A model generated the notes under the pieces. It was not told the DNA's origin. It did no database searches and saw only the letters and a list, made by a program, of their open reading frames with translations. 64,000 bases of DNA from NCBI RefSeq assembly GCF_011326725.1, contig NZ_JAANCO010000001.1:1240001-1304000 (forward strand), written 5' to 3'. The position numbers and the translations under genes are program-made. Shown here piece after piece: positions 35,728 through 44,493 of the stretch; position 1 is the first letter of the stretch; each line of letters opens with the position of its first letter. Origin of the DNA: Microbacterium excoecariae (lineage in GTDB: Bacteria; Actinomycetota; Actinomycetes; Actinomycetales; Microbacteriaceae).

Positions 35728-36374
35728 GATGCGCTCTCCTCCTGGAGCTCGGAAACATCCGGCGCGATCGCTTCCGCGAGCGCGCCGGCGGTGTCGGCGT
35801 CCGCACGGCCGTAGATCAGCACGTGATCTGGTCCGGCCTGGGTGCCGAGGGCGTAGGTGACGTTGCCGGTCTGGCCGGTGTCGGAGATCTCGTACTCGTC
35901 CCACGTCACGCCCCCGATGGTCACGCTGCCCGTGGGGGCGGATCCGCCGAGCGCCTGCGCGGCCCACGTCTCGTCGGCGTCGAATGCCTGCGCGAGGCGC
36001 ACGAAGGACCGCGGCTCGTCGGGAATCGAGTTGTAGTTGATGGTCCAGACGGTGGGCGCGCCGGCCTCGACCTCGGCGAGGTTGAGATCCCATCCGGCGG
36101 GGGCGTCGGGCACGAGCACCTCGCGCCCGAGCTGCTCCTCGGACTGCGCCGCGATCGCGGCGACGTCGACGTCCGGAGCCTCGGCCAACTCGCCCCGCGG
36201 GACACCGAAGTAGACGACGGCCACGATGCCCAGGCTCACCGCGAGGGCGATGATGAGGTTACGAAAGGACTGGCTCTGGCGGTACCGGCGGGAGTTCTCC
36301 GCTTTGCGGGTGGCCTCCTCCTCGGGCGTCTCGGGGCGACCGAGGTGCGCCGCGATGCGCGGCTCCTTGGCCAT
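35724..36374 (-). CDS. DUF4245 domain membrane-anchored protein
   Basis: The 216-residue product has a charged cytoplasmic N-terminus, one membrane helix at about 40-60 and an extracytoplasmic domain with WDLNLAEVEAGAPTVWTINY (in part) and VTWDEYEISDTGQTG, matching the actinobacterial DUF4245 family. Function is unknown. The homologue in M. tuberculosis (Rv1100) also lies near fum, glpX and xse genes. The start at 36374 (MAKEPRIAAHLG) overlaps the xseB stop by one base. Confidence 0.85.
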   Translation of the reverse strand: MAKEPRIAAHLGRPETPEEEATRKAENSRRYRQSQSFRNLIIALAVSLGIVAVVYFGVPRGELAEAPDVDVAAIAAQSEEQLGREVLVPDAPAGWDLNLAEVEAGAPTVWTINYNSIPDEPRSFVRLAQAFDADETWAAQALGGSAPTGSVTIGGVTWDEYEISDTGQTGNVTYALGTQAGPDHVLIYGRADADTAGALAEAIAPDVSELQEESAS

Positions 36375-36613
36375 CAGTCGGCCTGCTCGTCGCGCTCGGC
36401 GTTCGCGCGCGCGTCGTCGAGACGGCGCTTTGCGCCCAGGAGCCACTCTTCGCAGCGGCCGGCGAGAGCCTCGCCGCGCTCCCAGAGCGCGAGGGACTGC
36501 TCGAGCGTCGGCGCGCCCTGTTCGAGCTCCGAGACCACGCGCACAAGTTCATCGCGCGCTTGCTCGAAGGTGAGGGACGAGACGGCGGGGGCGGAGTCGG
36601 TCATCGCATCCAT
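36374..36613 (-). CDS. xseB: Exodeoxyribonuclease VII small subunit
   Basis: XseB is the small partner of XseA in exonuclease VII, which degrades single-stranded DNA. The 79-residue helical protein has the family pattern LTFEQARDELVRVVSELEQG and PTLEQSLALWERGEALAGRCEEWL (quoted in part as LEQSLALWERGEAL). The frame offers ATG 36613, one base after the xseA stop, or ATG 36604 nine bases later, which has AGGA at a better spacing. It is coupled to both neighbours. Confidence 0.94.
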   Translation of the reverse strand: MDAMTDSAPAVSSLTFEQARDELVRVVSELEQGAPTLEQSLALWERGEALAGRCEEWLLGAKRRLDDARANAERDEQAD

Positions 36614-36614
36614 C

Positions 36615-37907
36615 CTACTTTTTCGGCGCGGGCGCCGCGGACACGGCCTCGCCGCGCGAGGTGGCGGCGAACGCCCCGCGCTCCAGCGTCACGGTCACCT
36701 CGGCCCCGGCCGGCGCGCCGCTCGCGTTGCGCAGGATCGCGCCGTCGGGGCCCTGCGCGATCGCATACCCGCGCGACAGCGTCGCGGCCGGCGACAGGGC
36801 GCGGAGCGAGGCCCGCAGCTCTCCCGTGCGCCGCTCACCCGCGTCCAGCGCGCGCGACACCGTGTCGCGCCCGCGCGAGACGGCGAGGAAGACGTCCTGC
36901 GCGCGGTCGCGGATGAGGCGCTCCGGGTCGCGCAGCGCGGGGCGCGAGCGCATCTGCTCGAGCTGCTGGATCCCGTGCTGGACCTGCTGCTGGAGCCGCG
37001 TGGTGAGCCGCGAGCGCAGCTGCGCGACGAGTGCGCGCTGCTCGCCGACGTCCGGCACGACGCGCTTGGCCGCATCGGTGGGCGTGGATGCGCGCAGGTC
37101 GGCGACCTCGTCGAGCAGCGGCCGGTCGTTCTCGTGCCCGATCGCGCTGACGACGGGCGTCTGGGCCGCGGCGACCGCGCGCACGAGCCGCTCGTCGCTG
37201 AAGCCGAGGAGGGTCTGCGGGTCTCCGCCGCCGCGCGCGATGATGATCACCTCGACGTCGGGGTCGGCGTCGAGCGTGGTGAGCGCGGCGACGATCTCGG
37301 GTACGCTGCGCTCGCCCTGGACCGCGGCGTGGATCGTCCGGAACTCCACCTGCGGCCACCGCAGCTGCGCGTTCCGGATGACGTCCTTCTCCGCGTCGGA
37401 CTCGGCGCCCGTGATGAGCCCGATTGTCCCCGGGAGAAACGGCAGGCGGGCCTTGCGTGCGGGGTCGAACAGTCCCTCGGCCTGCAGCGCGCGGCGCAGC
37501 CGCTCCAGGCGCTCGAGCTGCGCACCGAGACCGACGTGGCGGAGGGAGGTGACCTGGAACGAGAGGGATCCGCGCTTGACGAAGTAGTCGGCCTTCACGC
37601 AGGCGACGACGCGGTCGCCGACCTGGAAGTCGTCGGTCAGGCGGCGCAGCACGCTCGACCACAGCTGGATGCCGAGCTGAGCGTCGCTCGCCAGGTCTTT
37701 CAGGCCGCCGAAGACGTTCGCGCCGCGGCGATTCCACTGCGTGATCTCGCCTTCGACCCACACGGATCCCCACCGATCGATCGACGCCTTGATGGTCTGG
37801 TTCAGGCGCGCGACCGACGTGGGCTGCTCGGGCGCAGAGTCGCGGGGCGAGACCGCGTCGCTCGGCGGGGCCTCGCCGGGGATGTTCTCTGGCTGAAAGG
37901 ACGTCAC
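36615..37907 (-). CDS. xseA: Exodeoxyribonuclease VII large subunit
   Basis: XseA is the catalytic subunit of exonuclease VII. The 430-residue protein has the N-terminal OB fold (about 25-120, VWVEGEITQWNRRGANVFGGL), the catalytic domain with GLITGAESDAEKDVIRNA, DVEVIIIARGGGDPQTLLGFSDE and VSAIGHENDRPLLDEVADLRASTPTDAA (parts of it), and a C-terminal coiled region. GTG 37907 is chosen as start, preceding a Gln/Pro-rich N-terminus. The gene is divergent from ispH and heads xseA-xseB-DUF4245-carbonic anhydrase-fumC. Confidence 0.95.
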   Translation of the reverse strand: MTSFQPENIPGEAPPSDAVSPRDSAPEQPTSVARLNQTIKASIDRWGSVWVEGEITQWNRRGANVFGGLKDLASDAQLGIQLWSSVLRRLTDDFQVGDRVVACVKADYFVKRGSLSFQVTSLRHVGLGAQLERLERLRRALQAEGLFDPARKARLPFLPGTIGLITGAESDAEKDVIRNAQLRWPQVEFRTIHAAVQGERSVPEIVAALTTLDADPDVEVIIIARGGGDPQTLLGFSDERLVRAVAAAQTPVVSAIGHENDRPLLDEVADLRASTPTDAAKRVVPDVGEQRALVAQLRSRLTTRLQQQVQHGIQQLEQMRSRPALRDPERLIRDRAQDVFLAVSRGRDTVSRALDAGERRTGELRASLRALSPAATLSRGYAIAQGPDGAILRNASGAPAGAEVTVTLERGAFAATSRGEAVSAAPAPKK

Positions 37908-37947
37908 GGATTCAGGGTATGCCCGAGGTCCGACACCCGAATCCACG

Positions 37948-37953
37948 TAGTCT
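37948..37953 (+). promoter_or_regulatory. -10 hexamer TAGTCT for ispH
   Basis: TAGTCT ends 6 bases before the ispH ATG, so the mRNA is probably leaderless. Confidence 0.55.
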
Positions 37954-37959
37954 GGGGGT

Positions 37960-39000
37960 ATGAGCGCTACCGCCGTCTCGCTGCCCATTCCCCGGCTCCC
38001 CGTGCGTCGGGAGCCGCTGCGCGAGGTGCCCGTTGAAGGCACCCGGAAGATCCTGCTCGCCGCCCCCCGCGGGTACTGCGCCGGCGTCGACCGCGCCGTC
38101 ATCACGGTCGAGAAGGCGCTCGATCGCTACGGCGCGCCCGTGTACGTGCGCAAGCAGATCGTCCACAACATTCACGTCGTGCGTGAGCTCGAGGCCAAGG
38201 GAGCGATCTTCGTGGAGGAGGTCGACGAGGTGCCGGAGGGCGCGCACGTCGTCTTCAGCGCGCACGGCGTCTCCCCGGCCGTGGTGGGAGCCGCCGAGGA
38301 CCGCGGGCTCCGCGCGATCGACGCGACGTGCCCCCTCGTGACGAAGGTGCACCGCGAGGCGGTGCGGTTCGCGCGGGACGACTACCAGATCCTGCTCGTC
38401 GGCCACGAGGGCCACGAGGAGGTCGAGGGCACGGCCGGAGAGGCGCCGGACAACGTCACGATCGTCAACAGCCCGGAGGAGGCGGACACGGTCGAGGTCG
38501 ACGACCCGTCGAAGCTCGTGTGGCTGTCGCAGACGACCCTGTCCGTCGACGAGACGATGGAGACCGTCGAGCGGCTGCGCGCGCGCTTCCCCGAGCTCAA
38601 CGATCCACCCTCGGACGACATCTGCTACGCGACGCAGAACCGCCAGGTCGCGATCAAGAAGGTCGCCGTCGGCGCGGACCTCGTGATTGTCGTCGGATCC
38701 GCGAACTCCTCCAACAGCGTGCGCCTCGTGGAGGTCGCCCTGCAGTACGGGGCGAAGGCGGCGTACCGCATCGACTACCCGGACGAGGTCCGGCAGGAGT
38801 GGCTCGAGGGCGTGCGCACCATCGGGATCACGAGCGGCGCGAGCGTGCCGGACGTGCTCGTGCAGGAGCTCATGCGCGAGCTCGCCCAGGCGGGATTCGA
38901 CGACGTCGAGGAGGTGCGCACGGCCGAGGAGGACCTGATCTTCTCCCTGCCGAAGGAGCTCCGGGACGGGCCGCGCGGCGGGCGCGGGGCCGCGGCGTGA
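37960..39000 (+). CDS. ispH: 4-hydroxy-3-methylbut-2-enyl diphosphate reductase
   Basis: IspH is the last enzyme of the MEP pathway and yields IPP and DMAPP using an Fe-S cluster. The 346-residue protein has the three cluster cysteines in [24 protein letters not shown] and ICYATQNRQ, plus the catalytic Glu region. The first 30 residues are a non-conserved extension. The stop overlaps the next gene by GTGA. It supplies isoprene units for the prenyltransferase at 31271 and menaquinone. Confidence 0.97.
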   Translation: MSATAVSLPIPRLPVRREPLREVPVEGTRKILLAAPRGYCAGVDRAVITVEKALDRYGAPVYVRKQIVHNIHVVRELEAKGAIFVEEVDEVPEGAHVVFSAHGVSPAVVGAAEDRGLRAIDATCPLVTKVHREAVRFARDDYQILLVGHEGHEEVEGTAGEAPDNVTIVNSPEEADTVEVDDPSKLVWLSQTTLSVDETMETVERLRARFPELNDPPSDDICYATQNRQVAIKKVAVGADLVIVVGSANSSNSVRLVEVALQYGAKAAYRIDYPDEVRQEWLEGVRTIGITSGASVPDVLVQELMRELAQAGFDDVEEVRTAEEDLIFSLPKELRDGPRGGRGAAA

Positions 39001-39545
39001 GCGACGGATCCGCCCCCGAGCGCTCGCGCCCGAGATACGGCGAGTACGCGAGCCCCGAGGAGGTCGCGGCCCGCGGCGGCGTCCCGGCCGAGCCGATCGA
39101 TCCCGCCCTCATCCCGCGCGACGCTCCGCCGGCCGCGCCCGCGGGCGCGCGGCCCGCACGGGCCTCCGCGCCGCAGGGCGGGTCCCGCCTCGCCGACCGG
39201 GTGCTCACGGTCGCGCTGCTCGCCTACGGCCTGATCAACACCCTCGGCGCGATCGGCATGTTCACGGATCCGCAGCAGCTCCTTGATCTCATGCAGATCG
39301 ATGCGGAGCTCGCCGACTACGCGGGCCAGCGCATGGCGGGGGTTGCGTCGATCGTCGTCATGCTCGCGGGGTGGTGTGCGACGACCTGGTGGGTGTGGCG
39401 CCGGTGGGCGGCGGGGCGCTCGACCTGGTGGGTCGCGCTGGTCGCGGGCGTCGTCTTCACGTTCGTCGGCACGCTCATCGTGTCGGTCCCGCTGATCCAG
39501 GATCCCGGCGTCCTCGACGCGCTGCTGGAGATGCAGGGCGCGTAG
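38997..39545 (+). CDS. DUF6264-like membrane protein
   Basis: The 182-residue product has an N-terminus with [20 protein letters not shown], a Pro/Ala-rich linker, and three or four hydrophobic segments (about 66-88, 107-128, 137-160). The [12 protein letters not shown] motif resembles the Microbacteriaceae family I know as DUF6264; the exact family name is from memory. Function is unknown. GTG 38997 overlaps the ispH stop, so it is translated together with ispH. A terminator follows. Confidence 0.75.
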   Translation: MSDGSAPERSRPRYGEYASPEEVAARGGVPAEPIDPALIPRDAPPAAPAGARPARASAPQGGSRLADRVLTVALLAYGLINTLGAIGMFTDPQQLLDLMQIDAELADYAGQRMAGVASIVVMLAGWCATTWWVWRRWAAGRSTWWVALVAGVVFTFVGTLIVSVPLIQDPGVLDALLEMQGA

Positions 39546-39554
39546 GCCCCGGGA

Positions 39555-39596
39555 ACGACGAAACGCCCCGTGCGCGCGCACGGGGCGTTTCGTCGT
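39555..39596. terminator. Bidirectional terminator between the DUF6264-like gene and fbaA
   Basis: Near-perfect stem of about 19 bases per arm centred at 39576, with AAACG/CGTTT in the arms, between convergent stops. Confidence 0.85.
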
Positions 39597-39608
39597 ACAG
39601 GAGTCAGA

Positions 39609-40640
39609 TCACGCGGAGATCGACTGGCCGTGCGAGCCGAGCTGCTGCGTGGCGGCGACGACGCGGGCGGCCATGGCCGACTCGGCGACCTTGCCCCAGG
39701 CGCGCGGGTCGTACTTCTTCTTGTTGCCGACCTCGCCGTCCACCTTGAGGACGCCCTCGTAGTTCTCGAGCATGTAGCCCGCGATCGAGCGCGTGAAGGC
39801 GTACTGCGTGTCGGTGTCGATGTTCATCTTGATGACACCGTTCGCCACGGCCGTGGCGATCTCCTCGTCCGTGGAGCCCGATCCGCCGTGGAAGACGAGG
39901 TCGAGCGGCTTCGCGCCCGTGCCGAACTTCTCGGCGATGCCCGCCTGGATCTCGCCGAGGAGCTCGGGGCGGAGCTTGACGCCGCCGGGCTTGTAGACGC
40001 CGTGGACGTTGCCGAAGGTCAGGGCCGAGATGTACTTGCCCTTCTCGCCGAGGCCGAGCGCCTCGACGGCCTTGGTCACGTCGCCCACAGTCGTGTAGAG
40101 CGCGTCGTTGGAGCCCTCGTGCTGGACGCCGTCCTCCTCGCCGCCGACGACACCGACCTCGATCTCGAGGATCGCGCCGATGGCGTGGGTGCGGGGGAGC
40201 AGCTGGGTGGCGATCTCGATGTTCTCGTCGAGCGGCACGGCGGATCCGTCCCACATGTGCGAGTTGAAGATCGGCTCGCCGCCGGCCTTGACGGCCTCCT
40301 CGCTCGCGGCGAGGAGCGGGAGCAGGAACCCGTCGAGGGCGTCCTTCGGGCAGTGGTCGGTGTGCACCGCGACCGTGATGGGGTAGTTCTTCGCGACCTC
40401 GCGCACGTAGCGCGCCATCGCGATCGCGCCGGTGGCGCGCGCCTTGACGGTGTGGCCCGCGAAGTAGTCGGCGCCGCCCGTGGTGACCTGGAGGATGCCG
40501 TCCGAGCCGGCCTCCGTCAGGCCCTGCAGGACGGCGTTGATCGTCTGCGAGCTCGAGACGTTGATCGCGGGGAAGGCGAAGCCGCCCTCCTTCGCGCGCG
40601 AGAACATCTCGGCGTACTGATCCGGGGTTGCGACCGGCAT
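39609..40640 (-). CDS. fbaA: Fructose-bisphosphate aldolase, class II
   Basis: FbaA cleaves fructose 1,6-bisphosphate in glycolysis and forms it in gluconeogenesis, using zinc. The 343-residue protein has NVSSSQTINAVLQGL, the metal-binding AVHTDHCPKDALDGF, the EGSNDALYT region, and the phosphate-binding HGGSGSTDEEI and GVIKMNIDTDTQYAFTR. AAGGAG seven bases before ATG 40640 sets the start. It is divergent from glpX, the gluconeogenic phosphatase that acts on its product. Confidence 0.97.
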   Translation of the reverse strand: MPVATPDQYAEMFSRAKEGGFAFPAINVSSSQTINAVLQGLTEAGSDGILQVTTGGADYFAGHTVKARATGAIAMARYVREVAKNYPITVAVHTDHCPKDALDGFLLPLLAASEEAVKAGGEPIFNSHMWDGSAVPLDENIEIATQLLPRTHAIGAILEIEVGVVGGEEDGVQHEGSNDALYTTVGDVTKAVEALGLGEKGKYISALTFGNVHGVYKPGGVKLRPELLGEIQAGIAEKFGTGAKPLDLVFHGGSGSTDEEIATAVANGVIKMNIDTDTQYAFTRSIAGYMLENYEGVLKVDGEVGNKKKYDPRAWGKVAESAMAARVVAATQQLGSHGQSISA

Positions 40641-40800
40641 GACACGGCTCCTTCGTATCTAAGGGGTGAGAGCACCTTCAGCCTATGGGGTGCACGAGGG
40701 CGACGAAACACGGCGCGCGTCTCTGAACGTGAGGATAAGAATCGCGATTTCTTCGCGCCGCTCGGGTCGAAAATCGCCCCGAGCTGTCGCAGGGTGGGTC

Positions 40801-40806
40801 TACGCT
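40801..40806 (+). promoter_or_regulatory. -10 hexamer TACGCT for glpX
   Basis: TACGCT ends 7 bases before the glpX ATG, a leaderless layout. Confidence 0.5.
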
Positions 40807-40813
40807 CGGCTTC

Positions 40814-41815
40814 ATGACGGCCGATCACGAGATCAATGACCCCCAGGACCTCATCCCGCTGCAGCCGGATCGGAACATCGCGCTCGAGCTCGTGCGCGCG
40901 ACGGAGGCGGCCGCGATCCGCTCCTCGCCGTTCATCGGGCGCGGCCAGAAGGAGCTCGCCGACGGAGCGGCGGTTGACGCGATGCGCGCGTTCCTCGCGA
41001 CCGTCGAGTTCGATGGCGTGGTCGTCATCGGTGAGGGCGAGAAGGACAACGCCCCCATGCTGTTCAACGGCGAGCACGTCGGCACCGGGCGCGGGCGCTC
41101 CTACGACATCGCGGTCGACCCGATCGACGGGACGACGCTGACCGCCGAGGGTCGGAACAACGCGCTCTCGGTGATCGCGATGTCGGAGCGCGGCACGATG
41201 CTCGACGCGTCGAGCGTGTTCTACATGGACAAGATCGTGACGGGGCCCGCGGGCGTCGGTGTGGTCGACATCCGCCAGCCGATCGGCGAAAACATCCGCC
41301 GTCTCGCGGCCGCGCTCGACAAGCCGGTCGAGGAGATGGTCGTCTCGGTGCTGAACCGTCCGCGCCACGAACAGCTCATCGCCGACATTCGCGCCACGGG
41401 TGCCGGCACGCGCCTCATGAGCGACGGCGACGTCGCCGGAGGGATCAACGCGGCCCGCCACGACGCGCGGACCGACATGTGCGTGGGCGTCGGAGGCAGC
41501 CCCGAAGGGATCGTGACGGCGTGCGCGATCAAGGCGCTCGGCGGCCACATCCAGGGCCGCATGTGGCCGCGCGACGACGCGGAGCGCCAGCAGGGCATCG
41601 ACGCGGGCCTGCCGATGGACGCCGTTCTCGAGGCGGACGACATGGTCAAGGGGCGCAACACGATCTTCGTCGCCACGGGTGTCACCGACGGTGCCCTCGT
41701 CGCCGGGGTCAAGCGCAAGGAGGGGTACCTCTACACGGAGAGCGTCGTCCTGCGCGGTCACTCGGGCACGTTGCGACGGATTTCGAGCGACCACCTCGAG
41801 TCGAAGTGGCTCTGA
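40814..41815 (+). CDS. glpX: Fructose-1,6-bisphosphatase, class II
   Basis: GlpX hydrolyses fructose 1,6-bisphosphate to fructose 6-phosphate in gluconeogenesis. The 333-residue protein has GEGEKDNAPMLFNGEHVG and the metal-binding DPIDGTTLTAEG shared by this phosphatase superfamily, then VLNRPRHEQLI and VGVGGSPEGIVTACAIKALGG (in part). In actinobacteria this is usually the only FBPase. The start is fixed by the -10 element at 40801 and by the N-terminal LQPDRNIALELVRATEAAA. Confidence 0.96.
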   Translation: MTADHEINDPQDLIPLQPDRNIALELVRATEAAAIRSSPFIGRGQKELADGAAVDAMRAFLATVEFDGVVVIGEGEKDNAPMLFNGEHVGTGRGRSYDIAVDPIDGTTLTAEGRNNALSVIAMSERGTMLDASSVFYMDKIVTGPAGVGVVDIRQPIGENIRRLAAALDKPVEEMVVSVLNRPRHEQLIADIRATGAGTRLMSDGDVAGGINAARHDARTDMCVGVGGSPEGIVTACAIKALGGHIQGRMWPRDDAERQQGIDAGLPMDAVLEADDMVKGRNTIFVATGVTDGALVAGVKRKEGYLYTESVVLRGHSGTLRRISSDHLESKWL

Positions 41816-41839
41816 GCCAGGCGGTGTCACAATAGGGGC

Positions 41840-42040
41840 ATGACCCAGCCCACGGAGAAGACCCCGTCCGCCGGCGCGCGCGCCGTGGTCGCCGACGCGC
41901 AGGACCCGGCGCGCCGCCCGGACGTGCTGTTTCGCGTGCGCCGACCCGAGGGCACGGAGCCGAGCGTGTGGTGGCCGATCGTGGGCTTCCTCGTCGTCTC
42001 GGCGGGCGTGCTCGCGGCGCTCAATCTGATTCCGGGCTGA
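41840..42040 (+). CDS. Small membrane protein, function unknown
   Basis: The 66-residue product has a polar N-terminus, VLFRVRRPEGTEPSVWWPIV and one C-terminal membrane helix (about 46-64). I do not recognise a family. CACAAT lies six bases before the ATG, similar to the leaderless layout of its neighbours. The end overlaps the convergent rmuC stop by 20 bases. The composition is protein-like and the helix is well formed, so I consider it a real gene. Confidence 0.65.
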   Translation: MTQPTEKTPSAGARAVVADAQDPARRPDVLFRVRRPEGTEPSVWWPIVGFLVVSAGVLAALNLIPG

Positions 42041-43244
42041 GCCCTCCTTCGCGCGCATCTAGGAGCTCCGGCGCCGAGATCCGGCGCACGGGGGCGTCGA
42101 TCGCGGCCGGCGCCTGTGTGCGCTCGATCTTCGACGCATCGATCCCGGGGAATCGCCGCGCGGTCACGAGGACGCGAGATTCGAGTGACCCCACGAATCC
42201 GTTGTAGGCGTCGATTGTGCGCTCGATCGCGCGGCGCATGCCGTCGGCGTGACCGGCGAGGGATCCGATGCGGTCGTAGAGCTGGTTGCCGAGGTCGAAC
42301 AGCGTCTTGGCCTCTTCGGACACCTCCTGCTGCGTCCACGCGTAGGCGACGGTCTTGAGCACGGCCCAGAGGTTCACGGGCGACGCGAGCGCGACGCGCT
42401 GCGCGAAGGCGTGCTCGAGGAGCGCGGGATCCTCGGCGAGCGCGGCGGACAGCACCGACTCGCTGGGGATGAAGCAGACGACGAACTCCGGGCTGGAGCC
42501 GAGGCCCGACCAGTAGGACTTTCGCGCGAGCGCGTCCACGTGCGCGCGCACCGCCTTCACGTGCGCCCGCAACAGGGCCTGGCGCCGCTCTCCGGCGTCG
42601 CCCGTGGCCGTTTCGGGGATCGCCATGGCGTCGAGGAACGCATCGAGCGGGGCCTTCGCGTCGACCGCGATCGAGGTGCCGCCCGGCAGGTGCACGAGCA
42701 TGTCGGGGCGGCCGCGGCCCGCGTCGGAGGCGACCGGCGCCTGCTCGTCGAAGTCGACGCGGGGGATGAGCCCCGCCTGCTCCACGATGCGGCGCAGCTG
42801 GGCCTCGCCCCACACGCCGCGCGCCTGGTTGGAGCGGAGCGCGCCCGCCAGCGACTCGGTCGTCGCGCGGAGCTGCTCGTCGATCTCCCGCGCCCCGCGG
42901 AGCTGCTCCGCGACCTGGCCGAACTGCGCCTGCCGGTCGCGCTCCATCTGGTCGACTCGCTGCTGCATCCGCGTGAGCGTCTCCCGCACGGGCGCCAGCG
43001 CCGACAGCACGGCGCTCTCCCGCTGGGCCCGCTCCGCATGCTCGGCGCGCTCGGCGCGATCGCGCTCGGCCGCCTCGCGGACGCGCTCGTCCTGCCGGGC
43101 GAGGGTGTCGCGCAGCGCGCTGGCCTCCGCCTCGGCGCGCGCGAGGTCGGCGGCGGCGCCCCCGCGCGAACCCCGGGCGAACCAGCCGATCGCCCCGCCG
43201 GCGGCGAGGGCGACGATGACGAGAAAGGCGGTAAGTGCGTCCAT
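42021..43244 (-). CDS. rmuC: DNA recombination protein RmuC
   Basis: RmuC proteins limit inverted-repeat recombination and belong to the PD-(D/E)XK-like nuclease group. The 407-residue protein has an N-terminal membrane helix (about 5-22), a long coiled coil to about residue 120, then the conserved RmuC domain with RGVWGEAQLRRIVEQAGL, RPDMLVHLPGG and IAVDAKAPLDAFLDA, followed by FIPSESVLSAALAEDPALLE and WAVLKTVAYAW. The start at 43244 (MDALTAFLV) places the helix first. It is divergent from ychF. Confidence 0.93.
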   Translation of the reverse strand: MDALTAFLVIVALAAGGAIGWFARGSRGGAAADLARAEAEASALRDTLARQDERVREAAERDRAERAEHAERAQRESAVLSALAPVRETLTRMQQRVDQMERDRQAQFGQVAEQLRGAREIDEQLRATTESLAGALRSNQARGVWGEAQLRRIVEQAGLIPRVDFDEQAPVASDAGRGRPDMLVHLPGGTSIAVDAKAPLDAFLDAMAIPETATGDAGERRQALLRAHVKAVRAHVDALARKSYWSGLGSSPEFVVCFIPSESVLSAALAEDPALLEHAFAQRVALASPVNLWAVLKTVAYAWTQQEVSEEAKTLFDLGNQLYDRIGSLAGHADGMRRAIERTIDAYNGFVGSLESRVLVTARRFPGIDASKIERTQAPAAIDAPVRRISAPELLDAREGGLSPESD

Positions 43245-43303
43245 GGCTCCACTCTCGCGCGGACCCCTGACATTCGTCGACGCGGCTCCCGGGCGCGCCC
43301 GCG

Positions 43304-43309
43304 TAGAAT
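43304..43309 (+). promoter_or_regulatory. -10 hexamer TAGAAT for ychF
   Basis: TAGAAT ends 8 bases before GTG 43318 without a ribosome binding site. Confidence 0.55.
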
Positions 43310-43317
43310 CGTCTCCC

Positions 43318-44391
43318 GTGGCTCTGACAATCGGCATCGTGGGACTCCCCAACGTGGGCAAGTCCACCCTCTTCAACGCACTGACCAAGAACACCGTGCT
43401 CGCGGCGAACTACCCGTTCGCGACGATCGAGCCGAACGTCGGCGTCGTCGAGCTGCCGGATCCGCGCCTGGACCGCCTGGCCGAGATCTTCGGATCCCAG
43501 AAGCTGCTGCCCGCACCCGTCTCCTTCGTGGACATCGCGGGCATCGTGCGCGGCGCGAGCGAGGGCGAGGGCCTCGGCAACCAGTTCCTCGCGAACATCC
43601 GCGAGGCCGACGCGATCGCGCAGGTCGTGCGCGGGTTCACGGACGGCGACGTCACGCACGTCGACGGCAAGGTCGACCCCGCCAGCGACATGGAGACGAT
43701 CAACACCGAGCTGATCCTCGCCGACATGCAGACGCTGGAGAAGGCCGTGCCGCGCCTCGAGAAGGAGGTCAAGGGTAAGAAGGCGGATCCCGCGACCCTC
43801 GAGGCCGCGAAGGCCGCCCAGGCGATCCTCGAGGAGGGGACGACCCTCTTCCAGGCCGGTTTCGACACGGCCCCGATCCGCGAGCTCGGCCTGCTGACCT
43901 CGAAGCCGACGCTGTTCGTGTTCAACGTCGACGAGGGCGTGCTCACGAACGAGGCGCGGATGGCCGAGCTGGCCGCGCTCGTCGCGCCCGCGAAGGCCGT
44001 GTTCCTCGACGCGAAGGTCGAGTCGGAGCTCATCGGCCTGGACGCCGACGAGGCGCTCGAGCTGCTCCAGTCGCTCGGGCAGGAGGAGTCGGGCCTCGAC
44101 CAGCTCGCGCGCGTCGGGTTCGAGACGCTGGGGCTGCAGACCTACCTCACGGCGGGCCCGAAGGAGGCGCGCGCGTGGACGATTCGCCAGGGCTGGACGG
44201 CCCCGCAGGCCGCGGGCGTCATCCACACCGACTTCGAGCGCGGCTTCATCAAGGCCGAGATCGTCTCGTACTCCGATCTCGACCAGTACGGATCCATGGC
44301 GGAGGCGAAAGCCGCCGGCAAGGTCCGCATGGAGGGCAAGGAGTACGTCATGGCCGACGGCGACGTGGTGGAGTTTCGCTTCAACGTGTGA
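43318..44391 (+). CDS. ychF: Ribosome-binding ATPase YchF (Obg family)
   Basis: YchF is an Obg-family NTPase that prefers ATP, binds ribosomes and takes part in stress responses. The 357-residue protein has the P-loop GIVGLPNVGKSTLFNALTK, the G2 region NYPFATIEPNVG, SFVDIAGIVRGASEGEGLGN, FNVDEG, a helical insert, and the C-terminal TGS domain (about 275-357) ending KEYVMADGDVVEFRFNV. The GTG at 43318 is preceded only by the -10 element, so the mRNA is probably leaderless. Confidence 0.97.
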   Translation: MALTIGIVGLPNVGKSTLFNALTKNTVLAANYPFATIEPNVGVVELPDPRLDRLAEIFGSQKLLPAPVSFVDIAGIVRGASEGEGLGNQFLANIREADAIAQVVRGFTDGDVTHVDGKVDPASDMETINTELILADMQTLEKAVPRLEKEVKGKKADPATLEAAKAAQAILEEGTTLFQAGFDTAPIRELGLLTSKPTLFVFNVDEGVLTNEARMAELAALVAPAKAVFLDAKVESELIGLDADEALELLQSLGQEESGLDQLARVGFETLGLQTYLTAGPKEARAWTIRQGWTAPQAAGVIHTDFERGFIKAEIVSYSDLDQYGSMAEAKAAGKVRMEGKEYVMADGDVVEFRFNV

Positions 44392-44481
44392 CTTTCTGCG
44401 CTGAGGAGCAGGCCCCGCCCACGTCGCCGGGCGGCGCCTACTCCCCACGGGCCCGTCCCGAATCCGTGCGCCTCGGGCGGC

Positions 44482-44487
44482 TAGGCT
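44482..44487 (+). promoter_or_regulatory. -10 hexamer TAGGCT for the GNAT gene
   Basis: TAGGCT ends 6 bases before GTG 44494, a leaderless layout. Confidence 0.5.
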
Positions 44488-44493
44488 CATCGA

